A stretch of DNA of 64,000 nucleotides from Escherichia ruysiae. GTDB lineage: Bacteria > Pseudomonadota > Gammaproteobacteria > Enterobacterales > Enterobacteriaceae. The translations under genes were made by a program, and so were the position numbers. Below, piece after piece: positions 48,386 to 58,300 of this stretch. The DNA lies in assembly GCF_902498915.1 (NCBI RefSeq), contig NZ_CABVLQ010000001.1; one strand, given 5' to 3'. The notes beneath the pieces were generated by a model that had not been told where the DNA came from, did no database searches, and was given only the letters and a program-made list of their open reading frames with translations. The first letter of the stretch is position 1; the number at the start of each line of letters is the position of its first letter.

Positions 48386-49624
48386 TCATTCAGGCTTTGG
48401 GCAACGTTGTTCCTTCCAGCTGGCTACCGCCGCAATCCTCCGTCGGGTCAGCTCCTCGCGAATCTCCACGCCTTTAAATCCTGCTTCAACGACGGCTTTT
48501 GTCGGCACTGACTGTGCCACTTTCCAGGCCTCGCGCAACCAGCGGCCTTGCGGGTAGTCCGCCGATTCAAAACCGGTTCTGCCGCGCACGTCAGCCTCGC
48601 TGGTCAGCGCCAGTTGCTCGACACGCTGCGGTTTACGCCAGGCGTCAATGGAATCAAATAATTTGACGATGGTTTTTGGGTTCAGCATTGGGAAGGTGTG
48701 GATGAGATCGTGAAACTCAGCCACCAGTCTGGCTAAATCGCGAATTTCATTTGGCACGCGCAGACGCTGGCATAGTTGTTCCACTAACTTAACACCCGCC
48801 GGGCCATGACCATGATGACGCGGCCAGAGTTCTGGCGGCGTCAGTCCTTTACCGAGATCGTGGCATAAAGTTGCGAAACGGACATCGACCTGCGGACTCA
48901 GCATCGCCGCCATTGAGAGCGTCATTAAGGTGTGAATACCGGTATCGATTTCCGGGTGCCATTTCGCCGGAGCGGGGACACCAAACAACGCGTCGATCTC
49001 CGGGAATAAAACGCGTAGTGCGCCGCAATCACGCAATACCTGGAAGAAAACTTGCGGATTGCGTGTGGTGAGGGCGCTTTCCGTCTCTTTCCACACCCGT
49101 TCAGGTGTCAGGTGTTCCAGTTCACCTGCGTGGGTCATCTCGCGCATCAGCGCCAGAGTTTCATCGGCAATACGAAAACCAAGGTGGGCATAACGCGCAG
49201 CAAAACGCGCCACGCGCAGTACGCGTAACGGATCTTCGCCAAAAGCGGGGGAAACATGGCGCAACAGACGATTTTGCAGATCGCCCAGACCGTTGTACGG
49301 GTCGATAATCTCGCCGTTATCGTCCTGGGCCAGCGCATTAATGGTCAGATCGCGACGCTTAAGATCATCTTCCAGCGTGACATCCGGTGCGGCATAGCAG
49401 GTAAAACCGGTGTAACCGGAACCGGATTTCCGTTCGGTACGTGCCAGCGCATACTCTTCATGCGTTTGCGGATGCAGAAAAACAGGAAAATCGCGGCCTA
49501 CCTGCTGGTAGCCCGCGTCGAGCATCTCCTGTGGCGTACTGCCGACCACCACCCAATCTCTGTCTTTGACCGGTAGCCCTAACAATGCATCCCGAACAGC
49601 ACCACCGACCAGATAAATCTTCAC
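48386..49624 (-). CDS. cca: CCA-adding enzyme (multifunctional tRNA nucleotidyltransferase)
   Basis: Cca (412 residues) adds and repairs the 3' CCA of tRNA, and in E. coli also has HD-domain phosphatase and phosphodiesterase activity. The N-terminal nucleotidyltransferase has GGAVRDALLG and the catalytic D21/D23 pair (DRDW). The HD domain shows CHDLGKG near residue 255. Divergent by position from uppP; downstream of ygiM on the same strand. Confidence 0.97.
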   Translation of the reverse strand: MKIYLVGGAVRDALLGLPVKDRDWVVVGSTPQEMLDAGYQQVGRDFPVFLHPQTHEEYALARTERKSGSGYTGFTCYAAPDVTLEDDLKRRDLTINALAQDDNGEIIDPYNGLGDLQNRLLRHVSPAFGEDPLRVLRVARFAARYAHLGFRIADETLALMREMTHAGELEHLTPERVWKETESALTTRNPQVFFQVLRDCGALRVLFPEIDALFGVPAPAKWHPEIDTGIHTLMTLSMAAMLSPQVDVRFATLCHDLGKGLTPPELWPRHHGHGPAGVKLVEQLCQRLRVPNEIRDLARLVAEFHDLIHTFPMLNPKTIVKLFDSIDAWRKPQRVEQLALTSEADVRGRTGFESADYPQGRWLREAWKVAQSVPTKAVVEAGFKGVEIREELTRRRIAAVASWKEQRCPKPE

Positions 49625-49687
49625 GCCATCTTCCCTTCGTCAAATACACAATTCCTAATAATAAGACAGTGCAACGAAGAAGGCGAT

Positions 49688-50308
49688 TTAGTTCATCCAG
49701 CGATCTTTACGTTTGCGCGTTGGGATCAGGTGCGGCAATACCAGACCGAGCAGCAAGCCAAGTCCCAGCACGCCGCCACCATACATAAACCACTGCATGA
49801 TGATGGTGCGCTGTTTGTCATCCAGCTGAACGCTGGCGGCATCGACTTTTTTCTGCGCGACAATCAGTTCGTTTTTCAGCTTCTGATTTTCTTCTTTTAA
49901 CCCGTTGATCACACTGTCGCTCTGCGCCACTTTTTGCTGCATTTCTGCGGTGCGCTGATTCCAGGTGTTATCGATATTGGTGAGCTTATCGGTCAGAGTT
50001 CTGACCTGATTTTCCAGATCTGGCACGCGGGAGCGCAGGCTTGGCTCAGTACTCAGTTGTTTCAACGGGATCCAGGCGGTACGGCCGGAGCTGTCTTTCA
50101 CCTGGGCATAATTGGTGTTGGCGTCAGTTTGTAATAATGTCACTTCTTCACCGGCGTTCACGGTGCCCACGAGGCGATAATGATCTCCCGGACCACTGCG
50201 AACCCAGGTATTCAGTTCGTCAGAAACATAGCGTTTTTCTTCCGCGTGAGAGACGGCAGTGGCGCTAAGCGCGAGTAAAGTTAGTGCGATCAGGCGTAAT
50301 TTTGGCAT
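49688..50308 (-). CDS. ygiM: SH3-domain membrane protein YgiM
   Basis: A 206-residue protein with a signal peptide (LIALTLLALSATAVSHA), a bacterial SH3 domain (about 25-90, YVSDELNTWVRSGPG), a long coiled coil (about 95-160) and a C-terminal membrane segment (about 170-193) followed by a basic tail. This layout suggests an envelope-spanning role; it is often grouped with signal transduction or cell-wall proteins, but function is not established. It is 63 bases upstream of cca. Confidence 0.92.
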   Translation of the reverse strand: MPKLRLIALTLLALSATAVSHAEEKRYVSDELNTWVRSGPGDHYRLVGTVNAGEEVTLLQTDANTNYAQVKDSSGRTAWIPLKQLSTEPSLRSRVPDLENQVRTLTDKLTNIDNTWNQRTAEMQQKVAQSDSVINGLKEENQKLKNELIVAQKKVDAASVQLDDKQRTIIMQWFMYGGGVLGLGLLLGLVLPHLIPTRKRKDRWMN

Positions 50309-50549
50309 CAGGCTGTCGTTATTGTCATGGAAAGTGGAACGATAGTAGTGGCATCAGTGTTGCTGCGCAAAGCATTCGGTATCAATCAGAATCCTCTGTG
50401 TCAGCTTTTGCCACTGTCTCAAACTTTTACGCCCGTCAAAATGCTCGTTGCATGGCAATTTGGCGCAAAATACTATCTACTGACAAAAAAGATCGCATTT
50501 AGTTCGCCGTTCATCGTCACTTATGTGACATAACCGATAAGTAAAGGCC

Positions 50550-51851
50550 ATGGCTCAGGAAATCGAATTAAAGTTTATTGTTAATCACAGTGCCGTTGAG
50601 GCGTTGCGTGACCATCTCAATACGCTGGGCGGCGAGCATCATGATCCCGTGCAGTTACTGAACATTTACTACGAAACGCCGGATAACTGGCTGCGTGGGC
50701 ACGACATGGGGCTGCGTATTCGTGGCGAAAACGGTCGCTATGAGATGACCATGAAAGTTGCCGGACGGGTAACGGGCGGATTGCACCAGCGCCCGGAATA
50801 TAACGTGGCGTTGAGTGAACCGACGCTCGATCTGGCGCAGTTACCGACGGAAGTCTGGCCAAACGGTGAGTTACCTGCCGATCTCGCGTCCCGCGTGCAG
50901 CCGCTGTTCAGCACCGATTTTTATCGCGAAAAATGGCTGGTGGAGGTCGATGGCAGCCAGATTGAAATCGCTCTCGATCAGGGCGAGGTGAAAGCCGGTG
51001 AATTTGCTGAACCTATCTGTGAGCTGGAACTGGAGCTGCTTAGCGGTGAAACGCGCGCGGTGCTGAAACTGGCGAACCAACTGGTATCGCAAACCGGATT
51101 ACGCCAGGGCAGCCTGAGTAAAGCAGCGCGTGGCTATCATCTGGCGCAGGGCAATCCCACGCGTGAAATCAAACCCACCACCATTCTGCATGTTGCGGCA
51201 AAAGCCGATGTGGAACAGGGGCTGGAAGCGGCGCTGGAGCTGGCGTTAGCGCAATGGCAATATCATGAAGAGCTGTGGGTGCGCGGCAACGATGCGGCGA
51301 AAGAGCAGGTGCTGGCAGCCATCGGTCTTGTTCGCCATACGCTGATGCTGTTCGGTGGTATTGTGCCAAGAAAAGCGAGCACTCACTTACGTGATTTACT
51401 GACTCAATGCGAAGCGACCATCGCTTCTGCGGTGTCTGCCGTAACGGCGGTCTACTCTACCGAAACGGCGATGGCGAAGCTGGCGTTGACCGAATGGCTG
51501 GTAAGCAAAGCCTGGCAGCCGTTTTTAGATGCCAAAGCGCAGGGCAAAATCAGCGATTCCTTCAAACGCTTTGCCGATATCCATCTTTCCCGCCATGCCG
51601 CGGAACTGAAAAGCGTTTTCTGCCAGCCGTTAGGCGATCGCTACCATGACCAGTTGCCACGCCTGACGCGTGATATTGATTCGATATTGTTGCTGGCGGG
51701 TTACTACGATCCTGTCGTCGCGCAAGCCTGGCTGGAGAACTGGCAGGGGCTGCGTCACGCTATTGCGACCGGTCAACGCATTGAAATTGAACATTTCCGT
51801 AATGAGGCAAACAATCAGGAACCGTTCTGGTTGCACAGCGGAAAACGTTAA
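50550..51851 (+). CDS. ygiF: Inorganic triphosphatase YgiF
   Basis: YgiF (433 residues) hydrolyses inorganic triphosphate. An N-terminal CYTH domain carries the EIELKF signature (E4, E6, K8) for the phosphate tunnel, and the C-terminal half (about 220-433) is a CHAD domain rich in histidine and helices. 22 bases separate it from glnE, so the pair is probably cotranscribed. Confidence 0.95.
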   Translation: MAQEIELKFIVNHSAVEALRDHLNTLGGEHHDPVQLLNIYYETPDNWLRGHDMGLRIRGENGRYEMTMKVAGRVTGGLHQRPEYNVALSEPTLDLAQLPTEVWPNGELPADLASRVQPLFSTDFYREKWLVEVDGSQIEIALDQGEVKAGEFAEPICELELELLSGETRAVLKLANQLVSQTGLRQGSLSKAARGYHLAQGNPTREIKPTTILHVAAKADVEQGLEAALELALAQWQYHEELWVRGNDAAKEQVLAAIGLVRHTLMLFGGIVPRKASTHLRDLLTQCEATIASAVSAVTAVYSTETAMAKLALTEWLVSKAWQPFLDAKAQGKISDSFKRFADIHLSRHAAELKSVFCQPLGDRYHDQLPRLTRDIDSILLLAGYYDPVVAQAWLENWQGLRHAIATGQRIEIEHFRNEANNQEPFWLHSGKR

Positions 51852-51873
51852 TCAGGCAAGGATAAAATCGCTT

Positions 51874-54714
51874 ATGAAGCCGCTCTCTTCACCGTTACAG
51901 CAGTACTGGCAGACCGTTGTTGAGCGGCTGCCAGAGCCTTTAGCCGAGGAATCACTTAGCGCACAGGCGAAGTCAGTACTTACTTTCAGTGATTTTGTGC
52001 AGGACAGCGTGATTGCGCATCCAGAGTGGCTGACGGAACTGGAAAGCCAACCGCCGCAGGCCGACGAATGGCAGCATTACGCTGCCTGGTTGCAGGAGGC
52101 GCTCAGTAATGTGAGTGACGAAGCCGGGTTAATGCGTGAACTGCGGCTATTCCGGCGGCGCATTATGGTGCGCATCGCCTGGGCGCAAACGCTGGCACTG
52201 GTTACTGAAGAGAGCATTTTGCAGCAGCTCAGTCATCTGGCGGAGACGCTGATTGTTGCGGCGCGTGACTGGCTGTATGACGCCTGCTGCCGCGAGTGGG
52301 GAACGCCGTGCAATGCGCAGGGCGAAGCGCAACCGCTGCTGATTTTAGGCATGGGTAAGCTGGGCGGTGGGGAGCTGAATTTCTCCTCAGATATCGATCT
52401 GATTTTTGCCTGGCCGGAACATGGTTGTACGCAGGGCGGACGCCGGGAACTGGATAATGCGCAGTTTTTTACCCGCATGGGCCAGCGGCTGATTAAAGTG
52501 CTGGATCAACCAACGCAGGATGGCTTCGTCTATCGCGTGGATATGCGACTGCGTCCGTTTGGCGAAAGTGGCCCGCTGGTGCTGAGCTTTGCGGCGCTGG
52601 AAGATTATTACCAGGAGCAGGGGCGCGACTGGGAGCGTTACGCGATGGTCAAGGCGCGGATTATGGGCGATAGCGAAGGCGTCTATGCTAACGAGTTGCG
52701 TGCGATGCTGCGCCCGTTTGTTTTCCGCCGTTACATCGATTTCAGCGTGATTCAGTCGCTGCGCAACATGAAAGGAATGATTGCCCGTGAAGTGCGTAGA
52801 CGCGGTTTGACCGACAACATCAAACTTGGCGCAGGTGGCATTCGCGAAATTGAATTTATCGTCCAGGTGTTTCAGCTCATTCGCGGCGGGCGTGAACCGT
52901 CGCTGCAATCGCGCTCTTTACTACCAACGCTCAGCGCCATTGCCGCGCTGCATCTGCTTTCTGAAAACGATGCTGAACAATTGCGAGTGGCGTATCTGTT
53001 CCTGCGGCGTCTGGAAAACCTGCTGCAAAGCATTAACGACGAACAAACCCAGACGCTTCCTTCTGATGAGCTTAATCGTGCGCGGCTGGCGTGGGCAATG
53101 GATTTCGCTGACTGGTCGCAACTGACCGGGGCGCTGACCGGACATATGACCAATGTGCGCCGGGTGTTTAACGAATTGATTGGCGACGACGAAAGCGAAA
53201 CTCAGGAAGAGTCGCTGTCGGAACAGTGGCGTGAGCTGTGGCAGGATGCGTTGCAGGAAGATGACACTACGCCAGTGCTGGCGCATCTTAGCGAAGATGA
53301 TCGCAAAAAGGTGCTGACGCTGATTGCTGATTTCCGCAAAGAGCTGGATAAGCGCACCATCGGGCCGCGAGGACGTCAGGTGCTCGACCATCTGATGCCA
53401 CATTTGCTAAGTGATGTCTGTGCGCGTGAAGACGCTGCCGTTACGCTGTCGCGCATTACCGCCTTGTTGGTGGGGATTGTTACTCGCACCACTTATCTTG
53501 AGTTGCTTAGTGAATTTCCGGCGGCACTTAAGCATTTGATTTCTCTGTGTGCCGCATCGCCGATGATTGCCAGCCAACTGGCGCGTTATCCATTATTACT
53601 GGATGAACTGCTCGATCCAAATACCCTCTACCAACCGACGGCGACCGATGCCTACCGCGATGAGTTGCGCCAGTATTTGCTGCGCGTGCCGGAAGATGAC
53701 GAAGAGCAACAGCTTGAGGCGCTGCGTCAGTTCAAACAGGCGCAGCTGTTACGCATCGCCGCAGCGGATATCGCCGGTACGCTACCGGTGATGAAAGTGA
53801 GCGATCACTTAACCTGGCTGGCGGAAGCCATGATAGATGCTGTCGTTCAGCAGGCGTGGGTTCAAATGGTCGCCCGCTACGGTAAACCGAATCACCTGAA
53901 CGAACGCGAAGGTCGTGGTTTTGCGGTGGTCGGCTACGGTAAGCTGGGTGGCTGGGAGTTAGGTTACAGTTCCGATCTTGACCTTATCTTCCTCCATGAT
54001 TGCCCGATGGATGTGATGACCGACGGCGAGCGGGAAATCGACGGGCGGCAATTTTATCTGCGTCTGGCGCAACGCATTATGCATCTGTTCAGTACGCGTA
54101 CTTCTTCCGGCATTTTGTACGAAGTGGATGCGCGGCTGCGTCCGTCCGGGGCGGCGGGAATGCTCGTGACATCCGCTGAAGCGTTTGCCGATTATCAGAA
54201 AAGCGAGGCCTGGACGTGGGAACATCAGGCACTGGTTCGTGCGCGTGTGGTATATGGCGATCCACAGCTCACTGCGCACTTTGACGCGGTGCGTCGGGAA
54301 ATTATGATGCTGCCGCGTGAAAGTAAAACTCTGCAAACGGAAGTACGGGAAATGCGTGAGAAAATGCGCGCTCATCTCGGCAATAAACATCGCGATCGCT
54401 TTGATATCAAAGCCGATGAAGGCGGAATTACCGATATCGAATTTATTACTCAATATCTGGTGTTGCGCTACGCTCATGAAAAACCGAAGTTAACGCGTTG
54501 GTCAGACAACGTGCGCATTCTGGAACTGCTGGCGCAAAACGACATTATGGAAGAGCAGGAAGCGATGGCGCTGACCCGTGCTTACACGACGCTGCGCGAT
54601 GAACTTCATCATCTGGCGTTACAGGAATTACCGGGTCATGTGCCGGATGAGTGCTTCACCGCAGAGCGTGAACTGGTGCGGGCAAGCTGGCAGAAGTGGC
54701 TGGTGGAGGAATGA
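51874..54714 (+). CDS. glnE: Glutamine synthetase adenylyltransferase/deadenylase GlnE
   Basis: GlnE (946 residues) adds AMP to glutamine synthetase or removes it, depending on PII state and glutamine. Two nucleotidyltransferase domains are visible: LGMGKLGGGELNFSSDIDLI (deadenylase half) and VGYGKLGGWELGYSSDLDLI (adenylylase half). The MKPLSS start follows AAGGA; the open frame runs 68 codons further upstream inside ygiF without homology. Full length. Confidence 0.97.
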   Translation: MKPLSSPLQQYWQTVVERLPEPLAEESLSAQAKSVLTFSDFVQDSVIAHPEWLTELESQPPQADEWQHYAAWLQEALSNVSDEAGLMRELRLFRRRIMVRIAWAQTLALVTEESILQQLSHLAETLIVAARDWLYDACCREWGTPCNAQGEAQPLLILGMGKLGGGELNFSSDIDLIFAWPEHGCTQGGRRELDNAQFFTRMGQRLIKVLDQPTQDGFVYRVDMRLRPFGESGPLVLSFAALEDYYQEQGRDWERYAMVKARIMGDSEGVYANELRAMLRPFVFRRYIDFSVIQSLRNMKGMIAREVRRRGLTDNIKLGAGGIREIEFIVQVFQLIRGGREPSLQSRSLLPTLSAIAALHLLSENDAEQLRVAYLFLRRLENLLQSINDEQTQTLPSDELNRARLAWAMDFADWSQLTGALTGHMTNVRRVFNELIGDDESETQEESLSEQWRELWQDALQEDDTTPVLAHLSEDDRKKVLTLIADFRKELDKRTIGPRGRQVLDHLMPHLLSDVCAREDAAVTLSRITALLVGIVTRTTYLELLSEFPAALKHLISLCAASPMIASQLARYPLLLDELLDPNTLYQPTATDAYRDELRQYLLRVPEDDEEQQLEALRQFKQAQLLRIAAADIAGTLPVMKVSDHLTWLAEAMIDAVVQQAWVQMVARYGKPNHLNEREGRGFAVVGYGKLGGWELGYSSDLDLIFLHDCPMDVMTDGEREIDGRQFYLRLAQRIMHLFSTRTSSGILYEVDARLRPSGAAGMLVTSAEAFADYQKSEAWTWEHQALVRARVVYGDPQLTAHFDAVRREIMMLPRESKTLQTEVREMREKMRAHLGNKHRDRFDIKADEGGITDIEFITQYLVLRYAHEKPKLTRWSDNVRILELLAQNDIMEEQEAMALTRAYTTLRDELHHLALQELPGHVPDECFTAERELVRASWQKWLVEE

Positions 54715-54761
54715 AGTGTGATATTATCGCGCGCAAATTTTGAATCTCTCAGGAGACAGGA

Positions 54762-56195
54762 ATGAAAGTAACGCTGCCAGAGTTTGAACGTGCAGGAGTG
54801 ATGGTGGTTGGTGATGTGATGCTGGATCGTTACTGGTACGGTCCCACCAGCCGTATCTCGCCGGAAGCGCCGGTGCCCGTGGTTAAAGTTAATACCATTG
54901 AAGAACGTCCGGGCGGCGCAGCCAACGTGGCGATGAACATCGCTTCTCTTGGTGCTAACGCTCGCCTGGTCGGGTTGACCGGTATTGATGATGCGGCGCG
55001 TGCGCTGAGTAAATCACTGGCGGACGTCAACGTAAAATGCGACTTCGTTTCTGTGCCAACGCATCCGACCATCACCAAACTGCGGGTGCTTTCCCGTAAC
55101 CAACAGTTGATCCGCCTGGATTTCGAAGAAGGTTTCGAAGGTGTTGATCCGCAGCCGCTGCATGAGCGGATTAATCAGGCGCTAAGTTCGATTGGCGCGC
55201 TGGTGCTTTCTGACTACGCCAAAGGTGCGCTGGCAAGCGTGCAGCAGATGATCCAACTGGCGCGTAAGGCGGGCGTTCCGGTGCTGATTGATCCAAAAGG
55301 CACCGATTTTGAACGTTACCGTGGCGCTACGCTGCTGACGCCAAATCTCTCAGAATTTGAAGCCGTTGTCGGTAAATGTAAGACCGAAGAAGAGATTGTT
55401 GAACGTGGCATGAAACTGATTGCCGATTACGAACTTTCTGCGCTGCTGGTGACCCGTTCAGAGCAGGGTATGTCGCTGCTGCAACCGGGTAAAGCGCCGC
55501 TGCATATGCCAACCCAGGCGCAGGAAGTGTATGACGTTACCGGTGCGGGTGACACGGTAATTGGCGTACTGGCGGCAACGCTGGCGGCGGGTAATTCGCT
55601 GGAAGAAGCTTGCTTCTTTGCCAATGCGGCGGCGGGCGTAGTGGTCGGCAAACTGGGGACATCCACGGTTTCTCCCATTGAGCTGGAAAACGCGGTGCGT
55701 GGACGTGCGGACACCGGCTTTGGCGTGATGACCGAAGAGGAACTGAAGCTGGCTGTAGCGGCGGCGCGTAAACGCGGCGAAAAAGTGGTGATGACCAACG
55801 GTGTCTTCGACATCCTACATGCCGGGCATGTCTCCTATCTGGCAAACGCCCGCAAACTGGGTGACCGCCTGATTGTCGCAGTGAACAGCGATGCTTCCAC
55901 CAAACGACTGAAAGGGGATTCTCGTCCGGTTAACCCGCTCGAACAGCGTATGATTGTGCTGGGCGCACTGGAAGCTGTCGACTGGGTGGTGTCGTTTGAA
56001 GAAGACACGCCGCAGCGCCTGATCGCCGGCATCTTGCCAGATCTGCTGGTGAAAGGCGGCGACTATAAACCGGAAGAGATCGCCGGGAGTGAAGAAGTCT
56101 GGGCCAACGGCGGTGAAGTGCTGGTGCTCAACTTTGAAGACGGTTGCTCGACGACCAATATCATCAAGAAGATCCAACAGGATAAAAAAGGCTAA
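54762..56195 (+). CDS. hldE: Bifunctional heptose 7-phosphate kinase / heptose 1-phosphate adenylyltransferase HldE
   Basis: HldE (477 residues) carries out two steps of ADP-heptose synthesis for the LPS inner core. The N-terminal kinase is a PfkB/ribokinase fold (about 1-318, with DVTGAGDTVIG). The C-terminal adenylyltransferase (about 344-477) has the nucleotidyltransferase motif TNGVFDILHAGHVSYL. 47 bases after glnE; CAGGAGACAGG is the ribosome site. Confidence 0.97.
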   Translation: MKVTLPEFERAGVMVVGDVMLDRYWYGPTSRISPEAPVPVVKVNTIEERPGGAANVAMNIASLGANARLVGLTGIDDAARALSKSLADVNVKCDFVSVPTHPTITKLRVLSRNQQLIRLDFEEGFEGVDPQPLHERINQALSSIGALVLSDYAKGALASVQQMIQLARKAGVPVLIDPKGTDFERYRGATLLTPNLSEFEAVVGKCKTEEEIVERGMKLIADYELSALLVTRSEQGMSLLQPGKAPLHMPTQAQEVYDVTGAGDTVIGVLAATLAAGNSLEEACFFANAAAGVVVGKLGTSTVSPIELENAVRGRADTGFGVMTEEELKLAVAAARKRGEKVVMTNGVFDILHAGHVSYLANARKLGDRLIVAVNSDASTKRLKGDSRPVNPLEQRMIVLGALEAVDWVVSFEEDTPQRLIAGILPDLLVKGGDYKPEEIAGSEEVWANGGEVLVLNFEDGCSTTNIIKKIQQDKKG

Positions 56196-56276
56196 CCGGA
56201 AAGCGGTTCACAGATCTCGTTTCGTACCTGGCAGGCCTATTGACGCTGTTGTTTTTTCAACCTAAAGTAAAGGAAC

Positions 56277-56417
56277 AAGGGTAAGGGAGGATTTCTCCCT
56301 CCTCTGATGAGTTGTTAGTAAGTCGGGAAACTTAACAGTAACAACACAACCAGTATGATGACGAACTTCATCATAACCCTTTCCTTCTGTAAGGCTCCTT
56401 CCTCGGGAGGGGCTTTC
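56277..56417 (+). ncRNA. sibD: SibD-type antitoxin RNA (QUAD/Ryg family)
   Basis: The plus strand begins GGGTAAGGGAGGATTTCTCC and ends with a terminator (GGCTCCTTCCTCGGGAGGGGC TTT). It has the Sib layout and covers the ibsD frame in antisense over its full length. Sib RNAs block translation of the Ibs toxin. Ends are estimated from family members. Confidence 0.82.
56315..56374 (-). CDS. ibsD: Ibs toxic membrane peptide (IbsD)
   Basis: The minus-strand frame encodes MMKFVIILVVLLLLSFPTY, a 19-residue, almost wholly hydrophobic peptide that matches the Ibs family. Such peptides insert into and depolarise the inner membrane when overproduced. It lies entirely antisense to the sib RNA, forming a type I toxin-antitoxin pair. 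The frame is intact. Only one unit is seen in the 417-base hldE-yqiK gap; K-12 has two here (ibsD and ibsE) as I recall. Confidence 0.87.
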   Translation of the reverse strand: MMKFVIILVVLLLLSFPTY

Positions 56418-56564
56418 CCGTTTCAGCCCCTTACTGACTCCCCGATTGTTGATGAGCGGCAGACCCCGCGCAATGCTTTTTCTGATGCAGTTTTACCTTC
56501 CCCGAGTCGACTCGCAAAACGCTGTAACAAGCTGATCATTTGCACTTTTTAGTGGAACGCAGAT
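56418..56564. other. Intergenic remainder between sib locus and yqiK
   Basis: After the sib terminator this stretch holds no further Ibs-like frame and no recognisable gene. A Sib-type tail (CCCCTTACTGACTCCCCGATT) and pyrimidine-rich sequence may be remnants of a second QUAD unit. Confidence 0.4.
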
Positions 56565-56596
56565 ATAAAAAATCCCCGGCTTTTTGAGCCAGGGAT
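56565..56596 (-). terminator. yqiK terminator
   Basis: On the minus strand ATCCCTGGCT and AGCCGGGGAT pair around AAAA and are followed by TTTTTTA, a strong intrinsic terminator 17 bases after the yqiK stop. Confidence 0.8.
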
Positions 56597-56612
56597 GTGG
56601 ATATAAGAAGAT

Positions 56613-58274
56613 TTACTCTACGTTATCTGCGATGGGTATCGATGGAGTCAATGGTGAAGTCAATGCCGCCAGCGAACCGCCTGAAACGCCGATTTCATTG
56701 AGGAGAGAGTCAATAAGCGGTGCCTGTGTGCGGTAAGAAAGGGCGGCTGATAACGCCTGTTCTGCCAGATTACCCCCACCAACGCAGCCTGATGTCGCAT
56801 CACCCGTAGCGCCTCCACGATTCAGTCCATCCACCTGAATTATTTTAATACCGTCGATAGACTTCATCGGTTCTACGGATTTCTCGATTACTGCAGGAAG
56901 AGACTGCAACAGCGCCAGCTTGAACTTAAGACTGGTTTGTTCGTCAGAAAGTACGTTGATAGCGTCGTTCAATGCACGTTGTGCTTCCGCTTCCGCCAGG
57001 CCTTTTTTACGTGTTGCCTCAGCTAACTCTACGATTGCTGCCGCCTGCATCTCTGCGGCTTCTTTTTCAGCTTTCGCGCGGACGGTCAGTTCGACCGCTT
57101 TGGTTTCCGCGTCTTGTGCTGCGGCAATCAGAGCAACCTGCTTGGCACGATCGGCTTCGGCGGTCTGACGAGTTGTTTCCACGTTTTGCTGGGCGCTTAC
57201 CGCTTCTGCAAGTGCGAGGTTGGCACGCGCTTCCGCTTGTGACTGCTGTTCCGATTTGGCCGCAATAGCGATCGATTTCGTCTGGTTGGCGATTTCGGTG
57301 ACCTGCTGCTGTTCGATTTCTTTAATGCGAACTTCGCGTTCGGCCTCAACTTTTCTTGAGCGCACGGCCTGTTCGCGGTCGATTTCTGTTTCCTGAATTT
57401 GCCGTTCAGCCAGAATACGCGTCTGCTCTGCTTCACGACGACGTTCAGCTTCAAAAGCCGCAATTTTCGCATTCTGCTCTGCGGTGCGGGTTTTAACCTG
57501 CTGCTCCTGCTCAAGTGTCATAAACGCTTCTTGCTGTTCAATTTCCAGCTTCCGCGACAGCGCATCACGGTTTTTCTCACGTACTGCGACTTCCACATCC
57601 TGTTCAACTTCGTTACGCTCGCGGCGACGGCGTTCTGTTTCCTGCGTCAGCTTGGTTAAACCTTCGGCGTCAAAGGCGTTGTTCGGATTAAAATGTTCTT
57701 TAGAGGTCTGGTTAAAGTTGGTAAGTGACACGCTTTCCAGTTCCAGACCGTTTTTCGACAAGTCTTCTGCAACGGTATTTTGCACCCCCTGAACGAAGTT
57801 TTCGCGTGTATCCTGTAACTCATGCATGGTCATTTGTGCTGCGGTGGCACGCAGAGCATCGACGAATTTATCTTCGACCAGCATCCGTAAATCTTCCGGC
57901 GATAAGGTTCGTTGCCCTAACGTCTGAGCGGCGGTGGCGATGCCTTCTACCGACGGTTTTACCCGCACGAAGAAAGCGACCACGACATCGACACGCATAC
58001 GATCTTTCGTAATTAAACTATCAATCGTCGAGCGACTGACTTCCAGTTTCAATGTATTCATATTGATAGGGATTATTTCATGGAAGATCGGCATAACAAT
58101 TGCGCCGCCACTCATAACCACTTTTTGTCCGCCTAATCCGGTACGGACAAATGCCTGCTCGGCAGATGCCCGACGATAAAGTCGCGCGAAAATAATACCA
58201 ATAATAAATAGAACGCATACGGCAACAATCGCCATAAACATCCAGGAAGGCACTAAATTAACAATATCATCCAT
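56613..58274 (-). CDS. yqiK: Flotillin-like inner-membrane protein YqiK
   Basis: YqiK (553 residues) is a flotillin/SPFH-family protein. An N-terminal membrane segment (about 10-30) is followed by the SPFH domain (about 45-220). A very long, charged, Ala/Glu/Arg/Gln-rich coiled coil (about 220-470) and a C-terminal oligomerisation region complete it. Flotillins organise membrane microdomains; YqiK has been linked to cell shape and motility. 26 bases after yqiJ, forming the yqiJK operon. Confidence 0.94.
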   Translation of the reverse strand: MDDIVNLVPSWMFMAIVAVCVLFIIGIIFARLYRRASAEQAFVRTGLGGQKVVMSGGAIVMPIFHEIIPINMNTLKLEVSRSTIDSLITKDRMRVDVVVAFFVRVKPSVEGIATAAQTLGQRTLSPEDLRMLVEDKFVDALRATAAQMTMHELQDTRENFVQGVQNTVAEDLSKNGLELESVSLTNFNQTSKEHFNPNNAFDAEGLTKLTQETERRRRERNEVEQDVEVAVREKNRDALSRKLEIEQQEAFMTLEQEQQVKTRTAEQNAKIAAFEAERRREAEQTRILAERQIQETEIDREQAVRSRKVEAEREVRIKEIEQQQVTEIANQTKSIAIAAKSEQQSQAEARANLALAEAVSAQQNVETTRQTAEADRAKQVALIAAAQDAETKAVELTVRAKAEKEAAEMQAAAIVELAEATRKKGLAEAEAQRALNDAINVLSDEQTSLKFKLALLQSLPAVIEKSVEPMKSIDGIKIIQVDGLNRGGATGDATSGCVGGGNLAEQALSAALSYRTQAPLIDSLLNEIGVSGGSLAALTSPLTPSIPIADNVE

Positions 58275-58300
58275 TACTAAATTTCCTTTTAATTAAATGT

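Noticed and set aside
51670..51873. 68-codon upstream extension of glnE
   Set aside because: It lies inside ygiF in another frame; AAGGA and the protein family support 51874.
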